This document shows, one piece after another, positions 31,635 to 41,679 of a stretch of 64,000 nucleotides of DNA. The position numbers and the translations under genes are program-made. The stretch lies in NCBI GenBank assembly GCA_007692455.1, contig RECC01000060.1, forward strand, positions 37,416 through 101,415, written 5' to 3'. This stretch comes from Alkalibacterium sp. GTDB taxonomy: Bacteria; Bacillota; Bacilli; Lactobacillales; Carnobacteriaceae_A. Under the pieces are notes generated by a model that saw only the letters and a list, made by a program, of their open reading frames with translations, was not told the origin of the DNA and made no database searches. The first letter of the stretch is position 1. Each line of letters begins with the position of its first letter.

Positions 31635-32672
31635 ATGGCACAAGCAATAGATGTGCAGGGTAAATTACGTGTGGGTCCTTCTCCACACATTCGAAGCAAG
31701 CGAACATCAGCCTGGGTAATGGATCAGGTAATTATCGCAATGATCCCGCCAGTTATAGCAGCGACCTACTTCTTTGGCTGGTGGGTTTTGGGTATGATTA
31801 TTATATCAACGACTACTGCTGTGGCTTCAGAATATCTTTATCAGAAATTAACTTATAAACCCACTACTATTCATGATCACAGTGCAGCCCTAACAGGCAT
31901 GCTGATAGGGTTAAGTTTACCGGTTACGGCACCTATTTGGATGATAGTGTTCGGTTCTGTATTTGCAATCGTCATTGTTAAGCAGTTGGGTGGGGGTATA
32001 GGACGTAATTACTTTAACCCCGCTGTTGCTGCACGAGTGGTGACAAAAGCATTCTTTACTCCGTGGTTAGCAAACTGGGTTCTACCTGGCGGCTTATTCG
32101 GCAGCGGGTATAGAGGGGTCGATGCAGTAGCGACAGCCACTCCTTTAGAATTTATTGGCGATGGAATGCGTGTAGTCCCAGAAGGAGCCGTTCCCGACTT
32201 CTTCGAGCTCTTTATGGGATTTAATCTAGGTGGTAACATAGGAGAAACATCAAAATTAGCTATTTTGATTGGGATGCTCTACCTGATATTTAGAAGAGTC
32301 ATCAATCCAAAAATACCAATTCTTTTCATAGTGACTACTTTTGTCACTATGGGGTTATGGTCAAGCTTTAATTTTGAATTCATGATGACACATGCGCTGA
32401 CAGGAACGTTGTTCTTTGGAGCAACCTACATGGCGACAGATTACAGTTCTGGGTCATTGACACCTGAAGGCAAAACGGTTTTCGCTATTGGCTGTGGTCT
32501 GCTAACAGCATTTTTCAGGATAACACTCGATCATCCTGGTGGAGTAGGTTATTCGATTCTTATTATGAATGCCTTGGCTCCGTTTATTGATAGCAAACTG
32601 ATGCCGAGAATTTATGGACATAAATCTAGACCACAAACAAAATTTAACCGCCAAAGTACAAATCACATTTAA
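31635..32672 (+). CDS. RnfD-like membrane subunit, copy 2
   Basis: Paralogue of the 27586 product: QLGGGIGRNYFNPAVAARVVT, FNFEFMMTHALTGTLFFGATYMATDYSSGSLTPEGKTVFAIGCG. Confidence 0.92.
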   Translation: MAQAIDVQGKLRVGPSPHIRSKRTSAWVMDQVIIAMIPPVIAATYFFGWWVLGMIIISTTTAVASEYLYQKLTYKPTTIHDHSAALTGMLIGLSLPVTAPIWMIVFGSVFAIVIVKQLGGGIGRNYFNPAVAARVVTKAFFTPWLANWVLPGGLFGSGYRGVDAVATATPLEFIGDGMRVVPEGAVPDFFELFMGFNLGGNIGETSKLAILIGMLYLIFRRVINPKIPILFIVTTFVTMGLWSSFNFEFMMTHALTGTLFFGATYMATDYSSGSLTPEGKTVFAIGCGLLTAFFRITLDHPGGVGYSILIMNALAPFIDSKLMPRIYGHKSRPQTKFNRQSTNHI

Positions 32673-32685
32673 AAGAAATAAAATT

Positions 32686-32730
32686 AAAAAATCGCAGAAT
32701 GACAATTTTATTGTCATTCTGCGATTTTTT
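32686..32730. terminator. Bidirectional terminator
   Basis: aaaaaatcgcagaatgacaa-ttttat-tgtcattctgcgatttttt perfect stem. Confidence 0.93.
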
Positions 32731-33293
32731 TAGATAAAACTGTAAATGATTCCACCTGCTACACCGGTTATCAGCATAACTTGAATGGGACTGGCTTTAT
32801 ATTTTCTCATCAGGAAAATAGCAACTGAAAAGAATACGATTGAAACCAAATTGATGTTAGCTATATCAACCGGCCAGTCACTGTGTCCAAACATGGCAGT
32901 CAGGAAAATGGTTAATCCAGCTGAAGCAATTAACGCGACTACCGCGGGTCTGAGCCCTTGGACTACCCCCTGTACAATAGTCAGATTTTGATACTTGAAG
33001 TAGAAGTAAGCCAAAATCTGCACAATAATAACTGAGGGTAGTGTTACACCTATTGTTGCAATAATGCCTCCTGCAATCCCTGCAATCTGGTTACCTGAAA
33101 AAGTAGCTGCATTGATAGCGATTGGGCCAGGTGTCATTTCCGATAATGTTAAAATATCAATAAACTGCTGGTTGGTAATCCAACCTTGTGCGTGAATTAG
33201 CTCCTGCTCAATAAGAGGCAAGGCAGCATAACCGCCACCAAAACTGAAGAGACCAATTTGGAAAAAGCTTAAAAAGAGTTCCAAGTAAATCAT
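32730..33293 (-). CDS. Chromate transporter (ChrA half)
   Basis: FQIGLFSFGGGYAALPLIEQEL, SEMTPGPIAINAATFSG. Confidence 0.92.
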   Translation of the reverse strand: MIYLELFLSFFQIGLFSFGGGYAALPLIEQELIHAQGWITNQQFIDILTLSEMTPGPIAINAATFSGNQIAGIAGGIIATIGVTLPSVIIVQILAYFYFKYQNLTIVQGVVQGLRPAVVALIASAGLTIFLTAMFGHSDWPVDIANINLVSIVFFSVAIFLMRKYKASPIQVMLITGVAGGIIYSFI

Positions 33294-33868
33294 TTGGCAT
33301 CCCCCTTATCTTTTTTTCCCACTATCTCTATCAAGGTAGTCAAAGCGCCAATTAAAGCGGACACGAGCAGCAGCCATAAAATATTGACTTGGAATACAAT
33401 ACCGGCAACCAAAGCAGCCACCATAACTATCATCGGCACTACCTTTTTTTGCTGGACAATTCTTTTGCCCATGTTATAAACCACATTGACAATAATAGCC
33501 GCCACACCAGCCTGCATACCTAAAAGAACATTATTGACAATTGCGTTATCACGAACAGCCATATAAATATAAGCTAAAACTGTCATAATTACCAGAGGTG
33601 GAAGGATGGTTCCCAATACAGTTACCAAAGCCCCTGGAACTCCAGCCATGCGGTAACCAACCAATAAGGACGTATTAACGGCAATAGGTCCAGGAGCAGA
33701 CTGGCCTACTGCAATCAAGTTCAACATTTCGTCCTCGTTAATCCAGCCGAGTTCTTTAACGAATTTCTTTTCCATTAAAGGAACAATGACGTACCCTCCT
33801 CCAAAGGTGAACATACTTAAGAAAAATGTCGAACGAAATAGTGTTGTATATAATTCTTTCTTCTCCAT
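33290..33868 (-). CDS. Chromate transporter (ChrA half)
   Basis: STFFLSMFTFGGGYVIVPLMEKKF, GQSAPGPIAVNTSLLVGYR; start set at MEKKELYTTLF (aagaagg SD). Confidence 0.92.
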   Translation of the reverse strand: MEKKELYTTLFRSTFFLSMFTFGGGYVIVPLMEKKFVKELGWINEDEMLNLIAVGQSAPGPIAVNTSLLVGYRMAGVPGALVTVLGTILPPLVIMTVLAYIYMAVRDNAIVNNVLLGMQAGVAAIIVNVVYNMGKRIVQQKKVVPMIVMVAALVAGIVFQVNILWLLLVSALIGALTTLIEIVGKKDKGDAK

Positions 33869-34030
33869 TAAAATCCTTCTTTCCAACTCATTTCTTCTAT
33901 TATATTGGAATTGGAAAGTGTTTAAAAGGAAAAGTAACAAAAGTGCTTTATGTGAGATTTTGTTCAAGAATAGGTATAATGAATGAAAGACGTCAAAGAG
34001 ATGGACATGACGGTTTTTGGAGGTTTTTAA

Positions 34031-34900
34031 ATGATCAATTTACTATTCTCGCTGAACGAAAATTATGTTTATCCATTAAAGGTGCTGATTCAGTCAATTA
34101 CGGATAATCATCCCCGTGATTCATTTTGTATGTACCTGCTGCATAATGGTATTTCAGATGATACAATAAATGGGCTAAAGGATTTTATTGAAAAAGAGGG
34201 GGATGTATTCAAACCGATTAAAAGTGACACATTCTTCAGACATTCTGATAAAATAGCTATAACCAGGTATTATGCTCTGGAAATGTATCTATGGATGTTC
34301 GCCCCGTATTTGTTGCCGGACGATGTAGACCGTGTATTGTATCTGGATCCGGACATAGTCTGCATCAACGATTTGAAATCCTTTTACAACAAGAGTTTTT
34401 ATGGATATTCCTTTGTAGCGACTAACTATAAATATAAGACAAAATGGGTTCAGCCTTTTAATAATTTAAGACTGAGAAATTTTGAGTCTGACAACTATTT
34501 TAATTCAGGAGTCGTATTGATGAACCTGGAGAAATTAAGAAAAACAGCCAACCCAAATGAAATTGTTCAGTCAATTCGTGAAAATAAGCCTTTTTTGATT
34601 TTGCCGGATCAGGATATTTTTAATCTGATTTTTGTAAATGATATTCTGGAAGAAGACTGGCGCCTTTATAATATGAATCCAAAAGTATATGAGAAACTTA
34701 AAATTTTGTTTCCACATAAATATAATTTATCTAATGTGGAGAATGAAGTAGTATTCGTCCATTATTCAGGAAAACACAAACCTTGGGATGAACGAGAGAA
34801 ATATAAGTATGTATTAGGTCAGTATTATTTTGATTTTGAAAAAAAAGTGTACCCAAATTTATTTGGAGCAGCACCTGAGAAGAAAGGAAGAAATATATGA
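34031..34900 (+). CDS. Glycosyltransferase family 8 protein
   Basis: [21 protein letters not shown] (DxD), [26 protein letters not shown]. Confidence 0.9.
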   Translation: MINLLFSLNENYVYPLKVLIQSITDNHPRDSFCMYLLHNGISDDTINGLKDFIEKEGDVFKPIKSDTFFRHSDKIAITRYYALEMYLWMFAPYLLPDDVDRVLYLDPDIVCINDLKSFYNKSFYGYSFVATNYKYKTKWVQPFNNLRLRNFESDNYFNSGVVLMNLEKLRKTANPNEIVQSIRENKPFLILPDQDIFNLIFVNDILEEDWRLYNMNPKVYEKLKILFPHKYNLSNVENEVVFVHYSGKHKPWDEREKYKYVLGQYYFDFEKKVYPNLFGAAPEKKGRNI

Positions 34901-36258
34901 ATGAGCAGAAAGATTATGATTATTTAGTCATTGGAGGCGGAAGTGGGGGGATTGCTTCGGCCAATCGTGCAGGTATGCACGGAGCAAAAGTGGCCTTGAT
35001 AGAAGAAGGAAATCTGGGCGGTACGTGTGTTAATTTAGGCTGTGTGCCCAAAAAGGTCATGTGGTATGTAGCCGAAATGATGGATTCTTTGAATCATTAT
35101 GCGGAAGGTTATGGACTGGAGTTTTCAGATAAACCCTCCCTGAATTTTGAAAAATTGGCAACAAACAGAAAAAAATACATTGATTTTCTCCATAAAGCCT
35201 ATGAAAAAGGATTGGACAGTAACAATGTAGAGTTGATTAAAGGGAGAGCAAGATTTGTTGATGACTTTACCGTTGAAGTCAACGGTAAAAAAATTACAGC
35301 ACATCATATTCTTATTGCTACTGGGGGCAAGCCGAAAAGACTGGATATACCCGGGGGAGAGCTGGGTATGGTATCAGATGATGTATTTGAGTTAACAAAA
35401 CTTCCTGAAAGTATAGCCGTCATAGGAGGAGGCTATATAGGTGTAGAAATGAGCAATATTTTCCATGCCCTTGGAATTGACACGCATCTATTTGTAAGAA
35501 AACCGAGACCTCTGAATAATTTTGATTCAATTATATGCGAGGGATTTACAGCCATATCTGAAAATGAAGGAAGAAAAATATCAGCTAACAAGACTGTTAT
35601 AGAATTGAAAGAACTGGACAGCGGGTCGTATGAGCTGTATTTTGAAGACGGCACAACACACCGGACTGACATGGTACTCTGGGCTACTGGCCGTACGCCT
35701 AACACGTCAGGATTGAATCTGGAAGCTGCAGGAGTCAGTCTGTATCCGGGAGGCTATATTGAAATTGACAAGTATCAGAATACAACCGGTCAGCACATCT
35801 ACGCAGTAGGTGATGTAACAGGAAGAGTTGAATTGACTCCGGTAGCTATTGCAGCAGGAAGACGATTAGCTGAACGTTTGTTTAATGATAAAGAAAACGA
35901 ATACTTGCCATATGACAATATCCCGACTGTCATCTTTACTCACCCGCCAATTGGTACAATCGGTATGACTGAAGAAGAAGCCCATGATCGCTATCCGGAA
36001 GAAAAGGTGAAGATTTATACATCCACTTTTACTTCCATGCACAGTTCAATAACGGATAACAGGCAGAAAGCTTACATGAAACTGGTATGTGTCGGTAAAC
36101 GTGAGAAAATTGTCGGCTTGCACGGCATAGGTAAAGGAATGGATGAAATTCTACAAGGCTTTGCGGTAGCTGTACAGATGGGGGCAACAAAAAGGGATTT
36201 CGACCGGACAGTAGCTATTCATCCTACTGCATCAGAAGAATTTGTCACCATGAAATAA
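34897..36258 (+). CDS. gor: Glutathione-disulfide reductase
   Basis: [77 protein letters not shown]-like C-terminus. Confidence 0.93.
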   Translation: MNEQKDYDYLVIGGGSGGIASANRAGMHGAKVALIEEGNLGGTCVNLGCVPKKVMWYVAEMMDSLNHYAEGYGLEFSDKPSLNFEKLATNRKKYIDFLHKAYEKGLDSNNVELIKGRARFVDDFTVEVNGKKITAHHILIATGGKPKRLDIPGGELGMVSDDVFELTKLPESIAVIGGGYIGVEMSNIFHALGIDTHLFVRKPRPLNNFDSIICEGFTAISENEGRKISANKTVIELKELDSGSYELYFEDGTTHRTDMVLWATGRTPNTSGLNLEAAGVSLYPGGYIEIDKYQNTTGQHIYAVGDVTGRVELTPVAIAAGRRLAERLFNDKENEYLPYDNIPTVIFTHPPIGTIGMTEEEAHDRYPEEKVKIYTSTFTSMHSSITDNRQKAYMKLVCVGKREKIVGLHGIGKGMDEILQGFAVAVQMGATKRDFDRTVAIHPTASEEFVTMK

Positions 36259-36411
36259 GAACTGACGAACTATTAATGCTAGGCAGCAATTAAATGAAGC
36301 GTTTACATTACTAAACACGAACGTTATAGATTAAAATTCAATTAATTTTTCGTTTTGCATTGATTTTATGTACCAGATGTTTTAAGATAAAGCCATCTTA
36401 ATAAAAGAGTT

Positions 36412-36478
36412 ATCTAATATAACTTAGCGATATGGGCTAGAGTCTCTACCAATCCCCTTAAAGGATTGACTATTAGAT
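36412..36478 (+). ncRNA. Purine riboswitch aptamer, guanine/hypoxanthine type
   Basis: P1 atctaata/tattagat enclosing cgATATGGgctagaGTcTCTACCaatccccttaaaggattGACTAt; the GACTA (not GATTA) J3/1 indicates C74; upstream of an NCS2 permease. Confidence 0.92.
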
Positions 36479-36512
36479 TAAACAACAGAGTTTGTTTATG
36501 ATGTAGTTAATT

Positions 36513-36537
36513 AAAGGCGGTTATCCGTCTTTTTTTG
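36513..36537 (+). terminator. Riboswitch-associated terminator candidate
   Basis: aaaGGCGG-ttat-CCGTCttttttt. Confidence 0.7.
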
Positions 36538-36635
36538 CTTTCATAGACAGATTCTCCCACAATCCCGTTATTGGATAACCCTTTACTCATACACTCCGCC
36601 TGTCGGAGAAAACTAGTTGAAAGAGGGTTTTATCT

Positions 36636-38099
36636 TTGTTGGAAAAGTTTTTTAAATTGAAAGAAAATAACACAAACATCGGTACGGAGGTTACTGCAGG
36701 TTTAACGACGTTTTTCGCTATGTCTTATATCATTTTTGTTAATCCGCAAATCTTGTCTTTAACTGGTATGCCGACTCAAGCTGTTTTCTTGGCGACTGTT
36801 TTGTCTACTGCTATCGGAACGCTTATTCTTGCTTTATATGCAAACGTTCCTTATGCTCAGGCACCGGGAATGGGACTGAATGCCTTCTTTACCTATACAG
36901 TTGTTTTCGCACTAGGCTTCTCATGGCAGGAAGCACTGTTCATGGTATTTCTTACTGGTGTAGTGGGTATCTTAATCACTGTTACATCAATTAGAAAGAA
37001 AATTATCCATGCGATTCCTGAATCACTGCAGCACGCAATTGGTGGAGGAATTGGCGTATTTATCGCATACATCGGACTTAAAAATGCACAGCTACTCGAG
37101 TTTACTTCAGAAGGTCAAGACATTATTGCTATAAACAACGAACCGTATACTGCTGGGTCTGAAGTTTCCGGCACTATTAATACTGTTGTAACTGGCGGTG
37201 GAATTATTCCAGATATGGGAAGCTTAACGAACCCATACGCTTTGCTAGCGATTTTAGGACTTATTACAATGGTCGTTTTAATGATAGCAAAAGTTAAAGG
37301 AGCTATTCTAATCGGTATTGTTGTTACTACAATAGTTGGAATACCTATGGGAATCACCGATTTATCTGGTCTGACCAATCCCGCTAACACTTTCGGATCA
37401 GCCTTTAATGAGCTAGGAACTACTTTTGGAGCAGCTTTTGGTTCACAAGGTCTCGGCTCTCTGCTAGCAGATCCGTCCCGTTACGCATTAATCTTAATCA
37501 CAGTATTTGCCTTCACACTAACAGATGTCTTTGATACTATTGGAACGTTTATTGGAACCGGTAGAAAAGCTGGCATCTTCTCGCTTGAAGATGAAAAAGC
37601 AATGGACAAGGGTCGTGGGCTGAACACTAAAATGGAAAAAGCATTACTTGCTGATACAGTTGCAACTGCAGCTGGAGCTGTTCTAGGAACATCTCCGGTT
37701 ACTACATTTGTGGAAAGTGCGGCAGGTATTGGAGCTGGTGGGCGTACAGGTTTGACTAGTCTGACTACAGCATCAATGTTTCTGTTAACAGCCTTCTTTG
37801 CCCCAGTTATGTCTATTGTTCCCGGAGCAGCTACTGCACCGGCATTGATTCTTGTTGGTATTCTCATGATGTCAGCATTCGCTGAAATCGACTGGAACAA
37901 TTTGGAAGAAGCTGTCCCTGCATTTTTCGCTTCAATCTTTATGGGATTCACATATAGCATCTCATACGGTATCGCAGCGGGCTTCTTATTCTATATCATC
38001 ACTAAAGCCGCTAAAGGAAAAGTTTCTGTAGTCCACCCAGTACTATGGGCGACAACTGGCTTGTTCATTTTAAACTTTGTAGTCATGGGATTACTATAA
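36636..38099 (+). CDS. NCS2 family purine permease (PbuG/AzgA-like)
   Basis: EVTAGLTTFFAMSYIIFVNPQILS, APGMGLNAFFTYTVV, TDVFDTIGTFIGTGRKAG; under the purine riboswitch. Confidence 0.95.
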   Translation: MLEKFFKLKENNTNIGTEVTAGLTTFFAMSYIIFVNPQILSLTGMPTQAVFLATVLSTAIGTLILALYANVPYAQAPGMGLNAFFTYTVVFALGFSWQEALFMVFLTGVVGILITVTSIRKKIIHAIPESLQHAIGGGIGVFIAYIGLKNAQLLEFTSEGQDIIAINNEPYTAGSEVSGTINTVVTGGGIIPDMGSLTNPYALLAILGLITMVVLMIAKVKGAILIGIVVTTIVGIPMGITDLSGLTNPANTFGSAFNELGTTFGAAFGSQGLGSLLADPSRYALILITVFAFTLTDVFDTIGTFIGTGRKAGIFSLEDEKAMDKGRGLNTKMEKALLADTVATAAGAVLGTSPVTTFVESAAGIGAGGRTGLTSLTTASMFLLTAFFAPVMSIVPGAATAPALILVGILMMSAFAEIDWNNLEEAVPAFFASIFMGFTYSISYGIAAGFLFYIITKAAKGKVSVVHPVLWATTGLFILNFVVMGLL

Positions 38100-38128
38100 T
38101 AAACACTTCAAACTAATCATACAGTCAG

Positions 38129-38173
38129 CACCATTTGATGAGAGGATTTACTCTTTTATCAAATGGTGTTTTT
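38129..38173 (+). terminator. Intrinsic terminator
   Basis: caccatttgatgagag ... ctcttttatcaaatggtgttttt. Confidence 0.85.
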
Positions 38174-38413
38174 AGTATATGAATGGTATCAATTTCTTAA
38201 TGCAGCTGCCAGTAAACGGCTTTTAATAACTGATTTTCAATTAAAGTGGTAAACTAAGCGTATCAATAAGATCCTTCTACAATAAATTTTTTTCGAATAC
38301 ATAGAAAAAGTAATAGACACTTCTAGTCATATGTTAAACGTCTAGTTCGTGATTTCACATCGTTCGCAGTCGCTGAACCCCCATATGATTAACCTCTCGG
38401 GAGGAATATAATT

Positions 38414-39613
38414 ATGAAAAATGAAGGACGGCATCGCTTTATACTGTTGTTCAGTGCTCTGTTAGTGCTGATAGGATTGATCACTTTCGCAGGTGTGGTA
38501 TCCGCGAATACGCATTTCGGTCATAGGGGAAGTATGCAGAGGCTAGATGAAGGAGAAATCATAGACGGTCCCGCAGTATTTACAGGAACTAATATTTCGA
38601 TAGATGGAGCAATCGAAGGTACTGCTTTTGCCATAGGCGAGGATATCAGAGTAAATGGCGATATCAATGGGTCACTTTTTGCTCTAGGACAAAGATTATT
38701 TATTGCAGGAGAAGTAACTGGCAATATATATGGTGCGGCTGAAATAGTCGTCATGAACGGTCAGAATGAAAGCGAGGTTTTTCTAGCAGGAGAATCTGTC
38801 GTCATTGAGGAACAAGCAGAAATTGGACGCGACTTATTTGCAGCAGGAATAAACATCAGAGTAGAGGGAGAGGTCCCTCGCCATCTATATGCGGCAGGTG
38901 AATCCGTTCTATTAACTCATTCAATTGGTGGAGATGTTTTTGCAGCTATTGAACAACTGACGTTAACTGATGATGCAGTAATTGAGGGAAATCTATCTTA
39001 TGACAGTCCCAATGAAGCTCAAATACCGACGGGCGCAACTGTGGCCGGTCAAGCAGACTGGACGGAAACCGACTCCTGGAACGTGCGCAGAACCATGCAC
39101 AGAACGATGTCTACTCAGACTAGATGGTTACTGAGGTTTTTATGGGTGGTAGGAAACATACTGAGCGCACTATTAGTCTGGTTGATTTTCAAGTTAATCA
39201 GTAGGGATTTCTGGGTGGACACTATTTGGCCAATTGCTGATCAGCCGCTCAAAACTTTGGGGACGGGACTTCTGTTACTGCTTCTCACTCCTTTAGTTGC
39301 AGGACTGTTGATGATCACCCTAATAGGCATTCCGATTGGCGGTATACTGCTGCTTTTATATGGCATATCACTTTATTTATCCAAGATAATTCTTGCCTTG
39401 TTTATTGGAGCCTCACTATTCAGATTATTTAACCGAACGGAGGGAAACAATGAATTTCTCTTAGTCTTATCAGGGTTGATAATACTGGAGATACTGCTAG
39501 TAATAAGTGTGCTGAATGCCATCACAGCATTAGTTATAGCGGTAACCGGTTTGGGGGCTTTACTATTGTCCCGAAGAAACGGATTGCCAGAGACGAGTAA
39601 AGCTGTCCGCTAG
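38414..39613 (+). CDS. Bactofilin-like (polymer-forming) extracellular beta-repeat domain plus C-terminal TM protein
   Basis: Signal peptide then repeats ISIDGAIEGTAFAIGEDIRVNGDINGSLFALGQRLFIAGEVTGNIYGAAE; C-term TM segments. Confidence 0.75.
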   Translation: MKNEGRHRFILLFSALLVLIGLITFAGVVSANTHFGHRGSMQRLDEGEIIDGPAVFTGTNISIDGAIEGTAFAIGEDIRVNGDINGSLFALGQRLFIAGEVTGNIYGAAEIVVMNGQNESEVFLAGESVVIEEQAEIGRDLFAAGINIRVEGEVPRHLYAAGESVLLTHSIGGDVFAAIEQLTLTDDAVIEGNLSYDSPNEAQIPTGATVAGQADWTETDSWNVRRTMHRTMSTQTRWLLRFLWVVGNILSALLVWLIFKLISRDFWVDTIWPIADQPLKTLGTGLLLLLLTPLVAGLLMITLIGIPIGGILLLLYGISLYLSKIILALFIGASLFRLFNRTEGNNEFLLVLSGLIILEILLVISVLNAITALVIAVTGLGALLLSRRNGLPETSKAVR

Positions 39614-39652
39614 CAAGCCGGATGAAGCTGTATAGCCAGGGTTGATTTGAAT

Positions 39653-39710
39653 AAATTGACAAAAAGAGCCTCATTCATTATCCAATGAATGAGGCTCTTT
39701 TTGTCAATTT
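39653..39710. terminator. Perfect 27-bp stem hairpin, bidirectional terminator
   Basis: aaattgacaaaaagagcctcattcatt-atcc-aatgaatgaggctctttttgtcaattt. Confidence 0.9.
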
Positions 39711-39735
39711 TAATTAATGTTGATAAAGTATCGGA

Positions 39736-40956
39736 CTACTCAAACCTCAAAGCATCAATAGGGTTGAGATTGGCTGCTTTTCGAGCAGGGTAGATTCCAA
39801 AGAAGACACCGACTGCTGTAGAAAAGACCAGAACAAGAGCTACGCTTCCCATAGTGAATATAGGAACTATATTTAAAGCACCTGCTATTATATTTGATAG
39901 TATAATGCCTATCGTTAGTCCAATCATTCCTCCGATTAAACTTAAAATAATAGATTCCATTAGAAATTGGATCAAGATGGTTCGTGTTGTGGCACCTAAA
40001 GCTTTACGGGTTCCAATTTCTCGCGTCCGTTCGGTAACCGAGACAAGCATGATGTTCATGACACCGATCCCGCCGACTAGTAGAGCGATGGCTGCTACAG
40101 CCGCTATGAAGTTGATGAACAGACTCAGGACATTATTGACCTGGTCTAAAGCCTGCAGAAAGTTGGTTGCGTTATAAACATTGTCTCCCACAGAATTATG
40201 ACGCAGCTCGAGTAATCGAACGACTTGACTGGATACAGGATCAATTTGTTCAGTAGTTTCCACTTCGATAATGACAGAATCCATTCCGGCAAGCTGAGGA
40301 ACCTGATTGCTTAATGTAGAATGTGGCATGGCCACGAAAAGAGGGATTTGACTCGTGTCAAAAGCACCTTGCATGTCAGCGAATGACCCTTCAACGACAC
40401 CTACAATTCGAAGATTCATCTGACTTTGAGCAACGGAAACACGAATCATTTCGCCTACGACGTCCACTCTCCCGAATAGAGCATCGGCTCCGTCTTCGTC
40501 AATGACGGCAACATCCTGTGCTTCATCAAAGTCAACCTGGTTAAAATAGCGGCCTTCCACTAGAGTTGAGCTCATCATCTGACTGACAAACTGCAGGTCT
40601 GGCGTGCCGTAAGATACCACCGTCTGCCGGGCCTCATCTTCTGAAGAAACTGTTCCATTCATTTGTTCATTTGGAGAGATGTACCGGATTTCTTCAATGG
40701 AATCTTTTAATACATTTAAATCATCATTTGTGATTAAATCACCTGACTGATCCGGGTCATTGGCATTTAGACTAATTGTGGTCGCACCCAGTTCACTAAA
40801 GGTGGTTGTGATTTCATCTGCTGCGCCATTCCCGACTGCCAGTATGGCAATAACGGAAGCAATTCCGATAATTATGCCGAGCATGGTCAGAAATGAGCGC
40901 ATTTTATTAGCAAAAATACTGTCCAAAGCCATTTTGAAATTTTCTTTTATAAACAA
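39736..40956 (-). CDS. ABC transporter permease (MacB-like)
   Basis: KMRSFLTMLGIIIGIASVIAILAVGNG; LVGGIGVMNIMLVSVTERTREIGTRKALGA. Confidence 0.94.
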   Translation of the reverse strand: MFIKENFKMALDSIFANKMRSFLTMLGIIIGIASVIAILAVGNGAADEITTTFSELGATTISLNANDPDQSGDLITNDDLNVLKDSIEEIRYISPNEQMNGTVSSEDEARQTVVSYGTPDLQFVSQMMSSTLVEGRYFNQVDFDEAQDVAVIDEDGADALFGRVDVVGEMIRVSVAQSQMNLRIVGVVEGSFADMQGAFDTSQIPLFVAMPHSTLSNQVPQLAGMDSVIIEVETTEQIDPVSSQVVRLLELRHNSVGDNVYNATNFLQALDQVNNVLSLFINFIAAVAAIALLVGGIGVMNIMLVSVTERTREIGTRKALGATTRTILIQFLMESIILSLIGGMIGLTIGIILSNIIAGALNIVPIFTMGSVALVLVFSTAVGVFFGIYPARKAANLNPIDALRFE

Positions 40957-41664
40957 TCACTCCACCTCCCGTTCAGGAAGAAGTTCAGGCGTCAGCTCTT
41001 CATCTTTAATAATAACGCCGTCTCTGAAGTGAACAATACGCTTAGAATACTTGGCCATTTCCGGCTCGTGAGTAACCATGACGATAGTGGTTCCTTCGCT
41101 GTTAAGCTCCTGAAAAATACGCATGATGTCGAGTGTCGTTTTGGAATCAAGATTTCCGGTAGGTTCATCAGCCATCAAGACAGAAGGTCGGTTGACTATG
41201 GCACGGGCAATGGCAACACGCTGTTTCTGTCCTCCCGATATTTCATTAGTCAAATGCTCCAAACGGTCTCCAAGGCCTACTTTTTCAAGTGCCTCGATAG
41301 CCCGTTCTCTGCGTTCTTTATAGGGGACTTTTCCGTATACAAGGGGGAGCATGACGTTTTCCAAAACATTCATACGTGCCATCAAATTAAAAGACTGAAA
41401 AACAAAGCCAATTTCCTTGTTTCTGATTTTCGCCAGTTCCGAGTCGGATAAGCCGGATACATCCGTTCCATTCAGCATGTATCTGCCGCTGTCAAAACGG
41501 TCTAATAGACCCAGTATATTCATAAGCGTCGATTTTCCTGACCCACTGGGGCCCATTATAGAGGTGTATTCTCCTTCTTGAATAGAGAGCGAAACTTTAT
41601 TAAGAGCCTTGACAGTTTCTCCACCCATTTTATAAATTTTTTCAATGTCGGTTATTTCAATCAT
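40957..41664 (-). CDS. ABC transporter ATP-binding protein (MacB/LolD-like)
   Basis: [47 protein letters not shown]. Confidence 0.95.
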   Translation of the reverse strand: MIEITDIEKIYKMGGETVKALNKVSLSIQEGEYTSIMGPSGSGKSTLMNILGLLDRFDSGRYMLNGTDVSGLSDSELAKIRNKEIGFVFQSFNLMARMNVLENVMLPLVYGKVPYKERRERAIEALEKVGLGDRLEHLTNEISGGQKQRVAIARAIVNRPSVLMADEPTGNLDSKTTLDIMRIFQELNSEGTTIVMVTHEPEMAKYSKRIVHFRDGVIIKDEELTPELLPEREVE

Positions 41665-41679
41665 GAGAACACCTCCTTA

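Noticed and set aside
32730-33868. Split chrA as a possible pseudogene or frameshift
   Set aside because: Two short-chain half-proteins with separate starts and SDs are a normal arrangement for chromate transporters in Firmicutes.
36293-36306. cre-like tgaagcgtttaca downstream of gor
   Set aside because: One base short of consensus spacing and located after a gene end; not supported.
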